Below, piece after piece: positions 38,510 through 48,193 of a DNA stretch of 64,000 bases. Positions within the stretch are counted from its first letter, which is position 1. Every line of letters begins with the position of its first letter. The position numbers and the translations under genes were made by a program. The notes under the pieces are model-generated. The model was given only the letters and a program-made list of their open reading frames with translations. It had not been told where the DNA came from and made no database searches. Origin of the DNA: Diplonema japonicum (Eukaryota > Euglenozoa > Diplonemea > Diplonemida > Diplonemidae); NCBI GenBank assembly GCA_964019335.1, contig OZ025744.1, forward strand, positions 62,001 through 126,000. The letters run 5' to 3'.

Positions 38510-39796
38510 ACTGACCACCTCTGATGCGTCCACCAGTCTTCGACTATATCTGCAACAGTGACCTTTCAGAGGGTGGTTTCAAGTCTTTCCCTTTTTCTTT
38601 TTTTTTGTAAACCCGCTTTAAGTGCCACAACCATACCCTTGAAAGTCAATCAAGTTTCTTTTGGTCTTCCAAATTAATCATCGAAAACACCCCCGGCATC
38701 ACGTTGGGGTTTATGGGGACCGGGTCAAGAAAGACCTTTCCCCCCTAAATGATAGGACCTTTTGGGCTTCCGGCTGAGCATTGGGGACACGCTAGCAGTT
38801 TTCTCAAAAAAAAAAAAAAGAAAGAAAAGATAAGAGGCAGAAGGACCTATTTAACTAACAATAATGACTGTCTTCGTCATCTTCCAAAGAAAGAAACGGG
38901 CAGCTTCCTTTGGAATGGGAACAAGGGTGGGGAGGGAACAAAGACACCAATGCTCGCATTAGCACACCAGTGAGTAAGCTAGGAAACTAGCCCAGATAAA
39001 AAAAAGAAGGAATTTAAAGAGTCCTTTTTGAAGATGAGCCGCGAAAGCGTCAGATCCCAAAGAAATCTAAAGAAAACAAAAGGGAGGCAGAAGGAATGGA
39101 GAGGAAGGAATTAAAAAAAAGAAAAAAAAAGAAAAAAAAAGAGAGAAAAGGTTGGGAAGCATGGGTAGTATTCTTACTCCCCTCACCTCCCTCCCTCCCC
39201 CCCCCCTACTTTTTCTTTTCTTTTTCCTCAAGAAACAAGAATGAAGTAATCTAGAAAGGAAATAGAGAGGGAGAAAGAATGTGAGAGAGGAGAGGTCCCT
39301 CACATTAAAATGTTTTGAACCGATGCGAAGGGTAAAACTGGAACCATAGCCAGACGGGTTTAGAGATATGGGGCGCTATTTTTAACTTAAACTTGAAACG
39401 CACTCAGATCTTCTCCCACTTGACCCGCCAATAAAAATGGAGAACACACACTTATTCACTCTGTTTTGTAGTCACTGAACCCTACTTAACCCCTTCAGAT
39501 GCTGCCTCCACGCACGTTGTGTTGCATTTGATAGGGGGGTGGGGTGGGCAGAGACCTTTCTTTGCATATCCTGCAACAGAGTAGAGAATCTGTTCAAACA
39601 CCTTGTTTAAAAAAAAAAGGGAAAAAAAAAAGAAAAAAAAAGAAGAAAAAAAACACCAATCCATGGAGAGCAACAATAAAAAAAAAGAAGAAACTAAAAA
39701 AAAGAGAGGTAAATCTTCTTTTAGTAAGTCTTCTTTTTTTTGTTTTTGTTATTGTTTTTGTTTTGTATTTTTTCCCCCCCCCCTCTTTTTGTTGCC
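37951..39796. other. Gene-poor stretch of 1.85 kb
   Basis: The longest gap in the cluster. It contains alternating A and T tracts, a 44-nt T-run (38471-38508), a TA microsatellite (38289-38305), the hairpin repeat at 38320-38359 and unique-looking mixed sequence at 38509-39600. No open frame above about 90 codons and no recognisable RNA gene. Confidence 0.5.
38320..38359 (+). repeat. Dispersed hairpin repeat, copy 3
   Basis: TTCGATAAAGTTTCAGTGAG, then CATGGGAGTGCTCACTGTTC. CAGTGAGCA (38334-38342) and TGCTCACTG (38349-38357) form a perfect 9-bp stem. The two other copies keep the stem with one mismatch. Confidence 0.65.
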
Positions 39797-41695
39797 CTAA
39801 CACGTGCACTTAGAAGGAAGACAGGGACCGCCACACCCAAACTTCTTAGCTTTCTGGCACCACGGGTCCGCCAGCTCACCAACCTTGCTGAAGATGACGA
39901 AGGATGTGGCCTCCTCGGTGGTCTCGGGAAGGACCAGAGAGGCCCCCGCATCCACCTGAACCCTGTGCGACACCATCTTCTGCTCTGCCAACCCCCACTT
40001 GGGAGCGCAGGAGGCCGACTCGAACCCAACCAGAGGGAGCAGGGCGGGGAAGCCACCGTTCACCTTCCCCGAGCACGGAGGGCAGTGGTAGTGCGACAGG
40101 ATGAACTCGCAGACCTCAGTCCCGTAGCAGCTGAGGGTGATGGTGGTGTCCTTGGGAATGGCAGCAGGGGTGTGCACCTGCATCTCCCTCATGTTCTCGG
40201 GGATCATCGTCAGCACCGCCTCGCTGTTGCTGAACTCCATCTCCCCGTTCACATCCTTCCCCGGAACGGTGGCCCCCGCAATGCTCACCTTCACGCCCGG
40301 GGTCGCAGTAGTATCGGGTGCTGGTGTGTCTGGTGCCAGAGTGTCAGGAAAAGGGGTAGGTGGAGCATCAGTGTCCGGTGCCAGTGTGTCAGGAAAAGGG
40401 GTAAGTGGAGCATCAGTGTCCGGTGCCAGGGTGTCAGGAAAAGGGGTAGGTGGAGCATCAGTGTCCGGTGCCAGGGTGTCAGGAAAAGGGGTAGGTGGAG
40501 CATCAGTGTCCGGTGCCAGTGTGTCAGGAAAAGGGGTAGGTGGAGCATCAGTGTCCGGTGCCTCAGTATCAGGAACCTTGTAGATGCACTTGCGGTTGTG
40601 GGAGGCCCCGTTGCCGTCCACTATTGTGCTGTACTGCGGAGGGGACTCGTTCACAGCCCACCACTGAATCTGAATGCCTGGTGCTATCTCAACGAAGAGT
40701 GAGTTAATGTCCCACCCGTCGTTCCCTTTGTTCGAGATCTCCACACGGTCCAGCTCGCTCACAGGGAAGGTGCATGCCCCGTATGACCAGATGCTGCTCC
40801 CTCTCCTTGGGGAGGCAACACCGGTACCGGAGCAGACTGTACCTGATTTGGAGATGAACTTTGGTTCATAAGTGTGTGACGATTTTGCATATTCCGATGT
40901 CTGGGTCACGATGCGGACCCTGAACGTAACAGGACGCAGGATGCTCCTTTCGAAAATACTGCCCGAGTTGCCATCGATAAAAGGCGTCAAGGTAGGGGGG
41001 CGCTCGTTCACGGCGACGAGCTGGACGAAGTTGTTGCGCTCCTTGTGGTGGTAGGCAGACGCGATGGACCACCCATCGTTGTTGGGGGCGGGAATCTCGG
41101 CACGGTCGAAGTTAGAGAAACAGCCTGCTACAGACCAATGGCTGTCACCCTGGTCTGGTACATCGATTGTTGTACCGGCACAGGTGCTACCTGTGGTGGA
41201 AACGAACGTTGGCTTGAACTCAGCGACAGACTGCGAGTTGCTGCCCGTATGCGTGGTCACCAGTATCCGGAGCGGGAGCATTTCAAAGATCCCTGTTTTG
41301 AACTGCGGTTCAAGGGGATCAACATCGACCCATGTGTCGAAGGCACGGGGCGACACGTTGACAGCCCACAAAGGCATCCAGGCATCTCTGATCCATAGGT
41401 CCACCCTGCGGATGCGCCACCCGTCACTACCAGGAGCAGGCACCTTCACCTGTGTGACGTCCTCTGCCGAAAACGAGCAGGATGCTGACACAGTGTCCAC
41501 GTCCCCGCTACCTGGGGAGTTGATCGAACCTGTCGCGCAATTAGAAGTCGCTGAGTAGATTCTCGGATAGAACCGATGGCTGGAGTGGATGTGTTTGGTG
41601 GCCGAGGTGTATGTTGTGAAGCGTATTTTTACAACGGCGGCGCTAGCATGCCAAGCGCACGATGAAAGAAAAAGCAGAATCACGATGCCGCGCAT
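39797..41695 (-). CDS. Secreted protein with three PLAT/LH2-like modules and a 15-residue tandem repeat
   Basis: A 632-residue protein with a signal peptide (MRGIVILLFLSSCAWHASA). Three modules of about 115 residues follow, each with an opening strand (VVKIRFTTYTS, LRILVTTHTGS, FRVRIVTQTSE), a paired-Cys segment, and a closing (P/S)(G/N)xDGWxI with an aromatic-rich W-AVN end; this resembles PLAT/LH2 domains, which bind lipids or proteins at membranes. Residues about 380-460 hold five copies of APDTDAPPTPFPDTL. The C-terminal 150 residues include several Cys pairs (HYHCPPC, GCGGPCLPSKCTC). No membrane helix. It is probably an extracellular or cell-wall protein. Confidence 0.8.
   Translation of the reverse strand: MRGIVILLFLSSCAWHASAAVVKIRFTTYTSATKHIHSSHRFYPRIYSATSNCATGSINSPGSGDVDTVSASCSFSAEDVTQVKVPAPGSDGWRIRRVDLWIRDAWMPLWAVNVSPRAFDTWVDVDPLEPQFKTGIFEMLPLRILVTTHTGSNSQSVAEFKPTFVSTTGSTCAGTTIDVPDQGDSHWSVAGCFSNFDRAEIPAPNNDGWSIASAYHHKERNNFVQLVAVNERPPTLTPFIDGNSGSIFERSILRPVTFRVRIVTQTSEYAKSSHTYEPKFISKSGTVCSGTGVASPRRGSSIWSYGACTFPVSELDRVEISNKGNDGWDINSLFVEIAPGIQIQWWAVNESPPQYSTIVDGNGASHNRKCIYKVPDTEAPDTDAPPTPFPDTLAPDTDAPPTPFPDTLAPDTDAPPTPFPDTLAPDTDAPLTPFPDTLAPDTDAPPTPFPDTLAPDTPAPDTTATPGVKVSIAGATVPGKDVNGEMEFSNSEAVLTMIPENMREMQVHTPAAIPKDTTITLSCYGTEVCEFILSHYHCPPCSGKVNGGFPALLPLVGFESASCAPKWGLAEQKMVSHRVQVDAGASLVLPETTEEATSFVIFSKVGELADPWCQKAKKFGCGGPCLPSKCTC
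40318..40560. repeat. 45-bp in-frame tandem repeat, five copies
   Basis: Each unit encodes APDTDAP(P/L)TPFPDTL; units differ at a few bases only (for example CAGTGTGTC versus CAGGGTGTC). One copy changes Pro to Leu. Near-identity implies recent expansion or conversion. Confidence 0.85.
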
Positions 41696-41881
41696 ATTAT
41701 AAACCTATTTTGCAGAGGTGGAAGAAATCTCTTTTTTTTTAATGAAGGACCGGGGGGGGGGGGGGGGGGGAATACACATTAAAACGCATGGAGATTTGTG
41801 GGGGGGGGGGGGGGGATGTACAAGAATCTATTGTATTTTTTCTTCTTCTTCTTATTGTCATTTTCTTGTGTGAGGAACTTT

Positions 41882-43855
41882 TCACGTACTCGCCATCACC
41901 TTCTTCCACTGCTTCCACTGGGTGTTCTGGTCGACATCTTGGCGGGGCGAGACAGGCGCACTTTTATTTATTTTTTTTTTTCCTTGAAAGAAGCAAGAAA
42001 CCCCCCCCCCCCCCCCCCAAACATACTTTGCAGCGACCCCGGCCATCTGTTGGTTAAAATGGCTGTAGTAGCTGGCGTATGCAGATGGATAATACGCTGC
42101 GAGGTAGTTGAGATAGTTGGCCCACTGTTGGTAAGTGTCTTGTTGCTGGTCTTGTTGCTGGGAGGCCTGCGGAGGGGTGAGACTGGCCCGCGAGGCAAGT
42201 GGCGAGGGAGGCGAAAGAGGATCGACCCTCTGCGTCACGGGCATGCCTGTCATCAGCCCGTCTTGGTAAGACAGTGCTTCGATTTCCAAATCGGACAAGA
42301 CCGCACGTAACTGCGTCCGCAACTCCTGCGTGCTGCGAGCGTTGTCATGGCTCCGATCGTCGGACTCAAGAACCTCCAGCTGCCTCATAAGCTCTTCCAC
42401 TTCTCTCCTTCTAGTTTGTATGCTTGCCGCATGAAGGTCGGCAAGACCTGAATCATCAGCATAGCCTGCGACCACTGGGTCAGGGCTTAGCTCCTCTTCC
42501 AACCATGACTCGTCTTCGTCTTCGTCTTCGTCTTCTTGGTCCTCTTCTTCCTCCTCCATCATCCCTTGCAACGCGGTGCGCAGGGTTTCAATCTGCTTGT
42601 CTTTGTCTTGCATTTCAGTTGTCATTTCTTCCCTAACCTGCCGGAGCTGTTCTTCCAACTCTTCAACATTTTGAGAGTCACGACCGTGGCCGTCATCGGG
42701 AGGGACATCGTCCAACGGGGGCGGGGGGTACGAAGGGGGTTGTGGTGCTCTTGTTGTCACGAAGCTGAAGACATCATCCGACACATCGCTCATGAGATCG
42801 GGAGAAGAGTGCTGGAACGGGAGGTTGATCTCCGACGGGGAACGGGGCACTGACGGCACCTCGGCAACACCGTGATGAGGGACATCGTCGTCCTTCTCCA
42901 ACATGATCATGTCGACTACCCGTTGTGACGCGTCAAGCGTGGCGATGTGAAGCTTCTGCTGCGATGTCAGAAGCGTGGCCTGTTCCTTCAAATCCTCTAT
43001 TTGCTTCCGAAGGGTCATTGGGTCCCGCGCCTCGTCCAGACGGTTGCTTAAAATCTTCGGAACGTCATGATCCTCCACACCCTCGGGGGGCGTGGGCAAC
43101 GGCGGCAACCCATGAACGGGTTCCGTTGTAGTGATCTCTCTTTTGCTGTCCGCTGGCTTGGCATCCGGTGCAGGGTTCTTAATGGTTGAAATACTTGCGA
43201 ACAACGACACACGGGGCTTTCGCCTTTCCATGTCTGCACGGGCTATTTCATTGTAAGTTGCAATGGGTATCATTTTGTCCTCGGTGCGAGGGGGGACCCA
43301 TCCGTCGGGTTTTTTTAAGTTCAAAGCGGGATGGATTTCTGTCCAAAGTCGGGGGAATGACGAAACCCGCATGTCGGCAGGTGGGTTGAGGTGCCTGACA
43401 CAGGTGGTAAGAATCGCACAGACCTTTTCGATGTCCTCTGGGTCATTGAAGGACAGAAGCATATCGTATTGCGGCCTCTGCTGCTCGGGTGCGATCCGCA
43501 GGGCGATTTTTCGCGGGGTTTCGTTAGGCAACATTATGAGTTCGGTGATCTGCCCGATCGGCACGCACCTCGTCGCGATGGCGTCAGCATGCCGCAGCGA
43601 CGCCAGCTTCTCACCGGCATATGCCACGATTAGATACGTCCTGCTTATAATCATCATTCTGTTGTAAGCCTTCCCCTTTTTCTCATGCCCGTACCGCTTC
43701 ACCATCTTCAAGAACAGCACTACTGACGCCCCCAGGTCACGGTGTCGGAAGAGCGCGTTCTCGAACGCGGTTTCTGTTTGCTTTTTGGGGCACTTCCCGA
43801 CCTTCAACACCAACGGCAGGCTTGTAACCGGGTCCAACACAGTTCCACGGGACAT
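41882..43855 (-). CDS. PH-like domain and coiled-coil protein, one intron
   Basis: About 635 residues when spliced. The N-terminal 150 residues look like a PH-type domain (VVLFLKMVKRYGHEKKGKAY, MMIISRTYLIVAYAGEKLAS, IALRIAPEQQRPQYDMLLSF). Residues about 260-480 are coiled coil, with an acidic patch (EEEEEDQEDEDEDEDES) near 460. The C-terminus is Tyr-rich (WANYLNYLAAYYPSAYASYY). No membrane helix. Likely a cytosolic or cytoskeletal scaffold; no pathway is evident. A 66-nt intron near the 3' end is called from a GTATGT start and AAAAG end; retaining it would insert a Gly run and keep the frame. Confidence 0.7.
   Translation of the reverse strand: MSRGTVLDPVTSLPLVLKVGKCPKKQTETAFENALFRHRDLGASVVLFLKMVKRYGHEKKGKAYNRMMIISRTYLIVAYAGEKLASLRHADAIATRCVPIGQITELIMLPNETPRKIALRIAPEQQRPQYDMLLSFNDPEDIEKVCAILTTCVRHLNPPADMRVSSFPRLWTEIHPALNLKKPDGWVPPRTEDKMIPIATYNEIARADMERRKPRVSLFASISTIKNPAPDAKPADSKREITTTEPVHGLPPLPTPPEGVEDHDVPKILSNRLDEARDPMTLRKQIEDLKEQATLLTSQQKLHIATLDASQRVVDMIMLEKDDDVPHHGVAEVPSVPRSPSEINLPFQHSSPDLMSDVSDDVFSFVTTRAPQPPSYPPPPLDDVPPDDGHGRDSQNVEELEEQLRQVREEMTTEMQDKDKQIETLRTALQGMMEEEEEDQEDEDEDEDESWLEEELSPDPVVAGYADDSGLADLHAASIQTRRREVEELMRQLEVLESDDRSHDNARSTQELRTQLRAVLSDLEIEALSYQDGLMTGMPVTQRVDPLSPPSPLASRASLTPPQASQQQDQQQDTYQQWANYLNYLAAYYPSAYASYYSHFNQQMAGVAAKYVWGGGGGVSCFFQGKKKINKSAPVSPRQDVDQNTQWKQWKKVMAST
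41961..42026 (-). other. 66-nt intron in the PH-like gene, G-run inside
   Basis: Coding strand GTATGTTTGG with a long G run, ending AATAAATAAAAG. Splicing gives AAA AAT GCG in frame with the conserved-looking C-terminal tail (DQNTQWKQWKKV). In frame, so retention is possible. Confidence 0.6.
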
Positions 43856-43983
43856 TTTCTTTTTTTTATGGGGGTCCCCCCCCCTGAATGAGCTTTTTTT
43901 TCTTTTTGGAAGGAATCACTTTGTAAAAAAAAAATAAGGGGGCAAACCAGGAGACACCAACGTTCGGTAAAACGGGGGGTAGA

Positions 43984-44171
43984 GGGGGGGGGGGGGGGGG
44001 GGGGGGGGTCATATTAGCCTTTAAAACGTTGATTAAGTCACTTTTTTCAGTTTTGCCAAACAGAAAAAAAAGGTTTCTATGTCCCTTTTATAGGCCGTTA
44101 GACACATTCTTTGACAAAACTGAAAAAAAAGTGACTTTAATCGACCACATATGACCCCCCCCCCCCCCCCC
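43984..44171. repeat. Foldback element with G26 and C17 ends
   Basis: The left arm starts with 26 G, then TCATATTAGCC, and GATTAAGTCACTTTTTTCAG. The right arm ends with CTGAAAAAAAAGTGACTTTA, then ATCGACCACATATGA and 17 C. The arms pair, so the G and C homopolymers form the outer stem. No coding potential. Confidence 0.75.
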
Positions 44172-44280
44172 GGGTGGCTATGTTGGCAAGAAACGGGGAG
44201 ACGTTTCCGTTTCCTTATTGTCAAATAAAAAAGCTAGCCTAGAGGGGGGGGGGGGGGGGGGGGGTGCGGTCGCAGTGTGT

Positions 44281-44838
44281 CTATTGTTTCAGGTCCAATA
44301 GCATTTTGAAACCCTGCTCCGCACCCCGACCCATTTTCTCGGTTCCTGAAATCCTCTCGAAGCCCATTCTCATGTAAAGCGGGACGCACGGGTTAGATGC
44401 ACGCACCGACAGTGAGATGCCCGGGTGGTTTTGCTTCTTTGCGACGCTGATGAGTTCGGTGAGGATTTTCGTACCGACACCTTGCCCGCGGGACTCCTTT
44501 GTGGTGCCGATCGCCAGCTCCGGGATGTCCTCTGCAACAAAGCCCATCGACCCAGGTAGGAACCGGTACCAACCTGCGCCGAGGAATTCGCCCGTTTCGC
44601 TGTCTTCAGCTAGTACGGCTGTGTCGCCGCTCTTCTCCCCCCACCCTTCCACGTAAGCTGCGAGTTCCGGTTTCGTTTTCGCCAGCGCTTTGTCCTCTCC
44701 ACCCTTCTCCATTTGCGCTGCTACATACAGCATATCCCATAGCCTCTCTTCGTCCTTTGCACTGTTGCTGACACGCAGCGAGCACCGTTCTCTGTTAGCT
44801 GACGTTGTTGACATCAACTGCCGTGTGCGTGACAGCAT
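44281..44838 (-). CDS. GNAT-family N-acetyltransferase
   Basis: A 185-residue protein. The acetyl-CoA binding motif A appears as ELAIGTTKESRGQGVGTKIL (R/Q-x-x-G-x-G as RGQGVG). Motif B follows as SLSVRASNPCVPLYMRMGFE with the typical Asn and Tyr. The preceding strand (GFVAEDIPELA) completes the core. Substrate cannot be inferred. Size is that of a stand-alone GNAT without extra domains. No signal peptide; presumably cytosolic. MLSRTR is used as start; MSTTSANRER 9 codons on is an alternative. Confidence 0.85.
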   Translation of the reverse strand: MLSRTRQLMSTTSANRERCSLRVSNSAKDEERLWDMLYVAAQMEKGGEDKALAKTKPELAAYVEGWGEKSGDTAVLAEDSETGEFLGAGWYRFLPGSMGFVAEDIPELAIGTTKESRGQGVGTKILTELISVAKKQNHPGISLSVRASNPCVPLYMRMGFERISGTEKMGRGAEQGFKMLLDLKQ

Positions 44839-45029
44839 GGGAGAAGGACTTTTTTTTTTTCCTCGTGTTTTGTTTGCATCACGGGAAAAAATAAATAAAA
44901 TAAAAGGAATTTACTCATACAGAATTTCTTTCTTTTTTTTTTTGTAAACGAAAAAAAAAAGTATACAAGGGCGGGGGGGGGGGGGGATAATAATACAATT
45001 TTCCTCAAAGTTACCTTAAAAAAGAAAAA

Positions 45030-46309
45030 TCACCCTTCTTTGTTCTTCTTCCCTCGGAGGTTCATAAAGCCTTTCAGAAGGGACTTCCCGGGGCTGGACG
45101 GGCTCCCAGGTTCCTTCCCCGTCGGTTGCTTCTGCTGCTGTTCACGCTTCCTTCGAAGCTGCTCCCGATCGCGGTCCCTCTGCTCCTTGAGCTCTTGGAG
45201 GCTTGCCTTGGCCTCTGACCGCATCTCGTCGAGCTGCGTCTGCGTCAAGAGGAAGGAAGATAGACCAAGAGAGATGATGGGCGCAGGATCGGTTAAGGAA
45301 GAAGCAGTGTCTTGAACCAATGTGACCACAGAGGCAAGATCTTCTGATTCAAGGATTTTTTCGGAGTAGATAGAGAGAAACGCGAGGGAGAAGGCGAACG
45401 TGAACCGTATACCGTACAACAGGTAGAAATCCCACAGTTTGAGCACGGTGGCCACAGGAAAGGAATCCACGAAGACGGTGAGAAACCACCGGACCACAAG
45501 GTTGGTCAGGCAAATATTGAATTCTTCGAGCTTCTCCACAACACCGGGAAGAGACTCTTTGACAAGATTCTCCAGTACTCTCTGATCGGCGTTGCACGAT
45601 TCCATCCCAAGCCCGTAGTAACCCCCATTATATTCTGGTGAGGTTGTCAGTCTGGTCAGGATTTCATACGCGGATTCTTCAGAGACAAAGAGCAAGAGAA
45701 TGCCGGTGATGAAGTTCATCCCTTGACAGTAACCATCGCTGTTCACAGCGCTGTATCGAAGCAGAACGGTTTGCAGTTCTTCCCTTGTGGACTGGCCAGC
45801 GTCGAAGTGGTTGCAGTCGGGGAAGGTTCGGTCCATATCTTTCTCGATGGCGATGATGGAGGGATTTGGAGTTTTCATTTCCGACGCTATTTTGTAAGGT
45901 GTGATTTGGTGCGTGATTGTATTGTGTTCTGTGAACCTTTTCCAGAGGTTTTCTCGTTCGGGGTCCGGCAGCCCGTGTTTCATCAACAGATCTAGAAACG
46001 GTTTGTTGTCCGCCGTCAATTCGTCTCGTTTGTGAATTTTCAGAAACTCTTCCATCTCCTTGCTGCGGTGGGTCCTGCCGTTTTTTTCTTCTCCGTCCAC
46101 CACGAAACCGTACCTGTCCCTTTTTCTCAGTGTCGCAGCGCGTTTCCTAGCGATATATTTCACAGGGGACGCCGGTTGTGAATTGCCCAGCCTTGCACGA
46201 AGCGCTTTACTCCTCGCGATTTGCGAGTCCAGCAACCGGATGTGATTCTTGAACAAATCATCAGGCATCACTTTGTTTTTGTGTAGGTGTCTTATCAGGA
46301 CTTCTTCAT

Positions 46310-46313
<4 letters not shown>
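45030..46313 (-). CDS. TBC-domain Rab GTPase-activating protein
   Basis: A 427-residue protein. The TBC domain occupies about 100-340 (HGLPDPERENLWKRFTEHNT, then IEKDMDRTFP, YSAVNSDGYCQGMNFITG, WFLTVFVDSFPVATVLKLWD, FYLLYGIRFTFAFSLAFLSI). Both catalytic fingers are intact: Arg in IxxDxxR (IEKDMDR) and Gln in YCQGM, so it should be an active Rab-GAP. A C-terminal Lys/Arg/Gln coiled coil follows (LKEQRDRDREQLRRKREQQQ). It may act with the R-SNARE of this window in membrane traffic, but that is only thematic. The start MDEEVLIRH is chosen because everything upstream is a 55-nt A-run. Confidence 0.9.
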
Positions 46314-46371
<58 letters not shown>

Positions 46372-46379
46372 GCAGCCTG
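46314..46379 (-). promoter_or_regulatory. A55 leader with upstream acceptor, TBC gene
   Basis: Coding strand CCCCACTCCCTCCCAG, then GCTGCGGT, 55 A, ATG. If the AG is used, the 5' UTR would be 8 nt plus A55. It is the longest of the A leaders in front of genes here. Confidence 0.6.
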
Positions 46380-46602
46380 GGAGGGAGTGGGGTTTTTTTT
46401 TGTTTCTTCTGCAACAGTAAAAAAAAAAAAAAGGTGAGAAAAAAAAAAGAAGAAAATAACAGGGGAGAGAGGAGGGAATGTGTGAAGAAAAACAAAAAAA
46501 AAAAAAAAAAAACAAAAAAAAAAAGGATTCTTATACAACTTTCAACTATCTAAAAAGAAAAAAAAAAAAAAAAAAAAAAGAAAGCTTCGCTCTCTCACCC
46601 CT

Positions 46603-48144
46603 TCACAGCATATCAACATAGGTCTCCGGCGAAAAATCATTCTTGCTCGGCACGTCCCACCTAGACTCACCACTGTGTGAATTAAAATAGTACACCCGAG
46701 AAGTAGTCGTATCAACGTGTGCAGTCCACTTTGGTGGAGAGATAGGCGGGGGGGATCGAGAGGCAGGCGGTTGCGAACGTCGGGCCCTTGTCCGGGACTT
46801 AGGGGATGCACGGACCTCTTGATGGCGCAGTTCAGCAATTCCGTTTAAAATGGCCTTTCGTGGTCCCAAGGCAGCGATACCCATTCTGACAAGGTCCTCC
46901 TCAGAGAGAAGAGACAAACTTTGAAAATCAATCTCGTTAACCGCAAAGACGTCAGCGTACTCCTTTAACCCTAGCGATTCAAGCCATACCCCAACACCTC
47001 TACATCTCGGGCTCTGTCCTCTTGTCGGGCTTGACACATGAACAGGACTCCCAGAGAAGCCTTCCCATTGCGACACAGCGGAGTTGTACTGCTGTTTCAA
47101 CAGTTCCGCCTGTCTGACCATCGCACCGTTGTTCCTGTCAGAACGGATGAGGTACTCGTTGATGAAGGCTTGTTGGTTGCGCTGGAGTTCGATGAGCTCC
47201 TTGTGTGCTTCAACCTGTTCCTGAATGGTCATTTTGAGCATTTGAACTTCTTGGAAAAGCGCGATGTAGTCCTGTTCTTGAATAGCCCATGATGTTGCTG
47301 ATGCACGGTGCTTCGGGCTGAGTTGTTTCTCGGCCTTGTGAACAGATGAAGCAAGCTTGGATCGATGCGACTCCACGGCAGACGGAGTGAGACGCGCGGA
47401 CCCAGAAGACACAGCAGGTTCAGATGTCGCAACAGAATGAAATTTTCCGGACGGTATCGGGTCTGGTTGGTCGATGTCTTGCGGAGGAGGCAGCGGAGGT
47501 GTTCTCGGACCGGGAACCACGTGCTTATCGTCCAGGTGAGACACAGACAAACGCGTGGGAACGGATGGTTTGTTAACAACCTGCTTCGGTTGAAGCGGCT
47601 TTCCCTCCGCCTCCGCCTTCGCCGACATATCATCCAACAAAGTCGTTGTCACATTAACAAGGTACTCATATGGCCTGGACTGCTTGTAAATCATGTCGAG
47701 CTTTTTGTCGAGCTGCTCGGTGTCTGCTGATTGCCCGTACTTTTCATACAGCGAGATAACAGCGTCTTTAGCTTCCGTTTTGCTTAGTTTACCATATTGT
47801 GGTGGGACCCACCCGTGTGGGGGGCCTTCACCATACAGACTTATAAGGGTTTTGATAACGATGTCAGGATTCTTGCCTGTGTTAATGACACCGTCGATTT
47901 TGTCCAATTTTGAGAAATCTCCGTACGCCGAGTTGCCATCAGGGGTTGTTGCTTTGTATAGGTAGAATCTCTCCATATAAGTACGCAGGGCCTCGGGGCT
48001 CATGACAGACTCCCGCCTGTCTTTTTGAGCCTCATCTGCCAAGTGGTCCGACGAAGGCTGTTGTTGTTGTTGTTGCTGTTGATCAGTCATTTTCTGACTA
48101 GACGCATCGCCCTTATCCTTCTTCTTCCCTAAGCCGAACACCAT
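46603..48144 (-). CDS. SAM- and WW-domain protein
   Basis: A 513-residue protein. The N-terminal 150 residues contain a helical unit (MERFYLYKATTPDGNSAYGD, LISLYGEGPPHGWVPPQYG) that looks like an FYxxYnP-x-K...LxxKYG module known from many protist proteins, from memory. A Pro/Ser-rich linker and a coiled coil (IQEQVEAHKELIELQRNQQA) follow. A SAM domain is at about 360-420 (WLESLGLKEYADVFAVNEID, LVRMGIAALGPRKAILNGIA). A single WW domain is near the C-terminus (WTAHVDTTTSRVYYFNSHSG, ESRWDVPS) with both Trp. SAM and WW suggest an adaptor. A poly-Gln run (CAG/CAA type) lies near residue 20. Confidence 0.8.
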   Translation of the reverse strand: MVFGLGKKKDKGDASSQKMTDQQQQQQQQPSSDHLADEAQKDRRESVMSPEALRTYMERFYLYKATTPDGNSAYGDFSKLDKIDGVINTGKNPDIVIKTLISLYGEGPPHGWVPPQYGKLSKTEAKDAVISLYEKYGQSADTEQLDKKLDMIYKQSRPYEYLVNVTTTLLDDMSAKAEAEGKPLQPKQVVNKPSVPTRLSVSHLDDKHVVPGPRTPPLPPPQDIDQPDPIPSGKFHSVATSEPAVSSGSARLTPSAVESHRSKLASSVHKAEKQLSPKHRASATSWAIQEQDYIALFQEVQMLKMTIQEQVEAHKELIELQRNQQAFINEYLIRSDRNNGAMVRQAELLKQQYNSAVSQWEGFSGSPVHVSSPTRGQSPRCRGVGVWLESLGLKEYADVFAVNEIDFQSLSLLSEEDLVRMGIAALGPRKAILNGIAELRHQEVRASPKSRTRARRSQPPASRSPPPISPPKWTAHVDTTTSRVYYFNSHSGESRWDVPSKNDFSPETYVDML

Positions 48145-48157
48145 CTTGTTTCATTAA

Positions 48158-48193
<36 letters not shown>

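Noticed and set aside
38509-39600. Possible gene in the 1.8-kb gap
   Set aside because: No frame of useful length on the minus strand, no domain, and no leader pattern.
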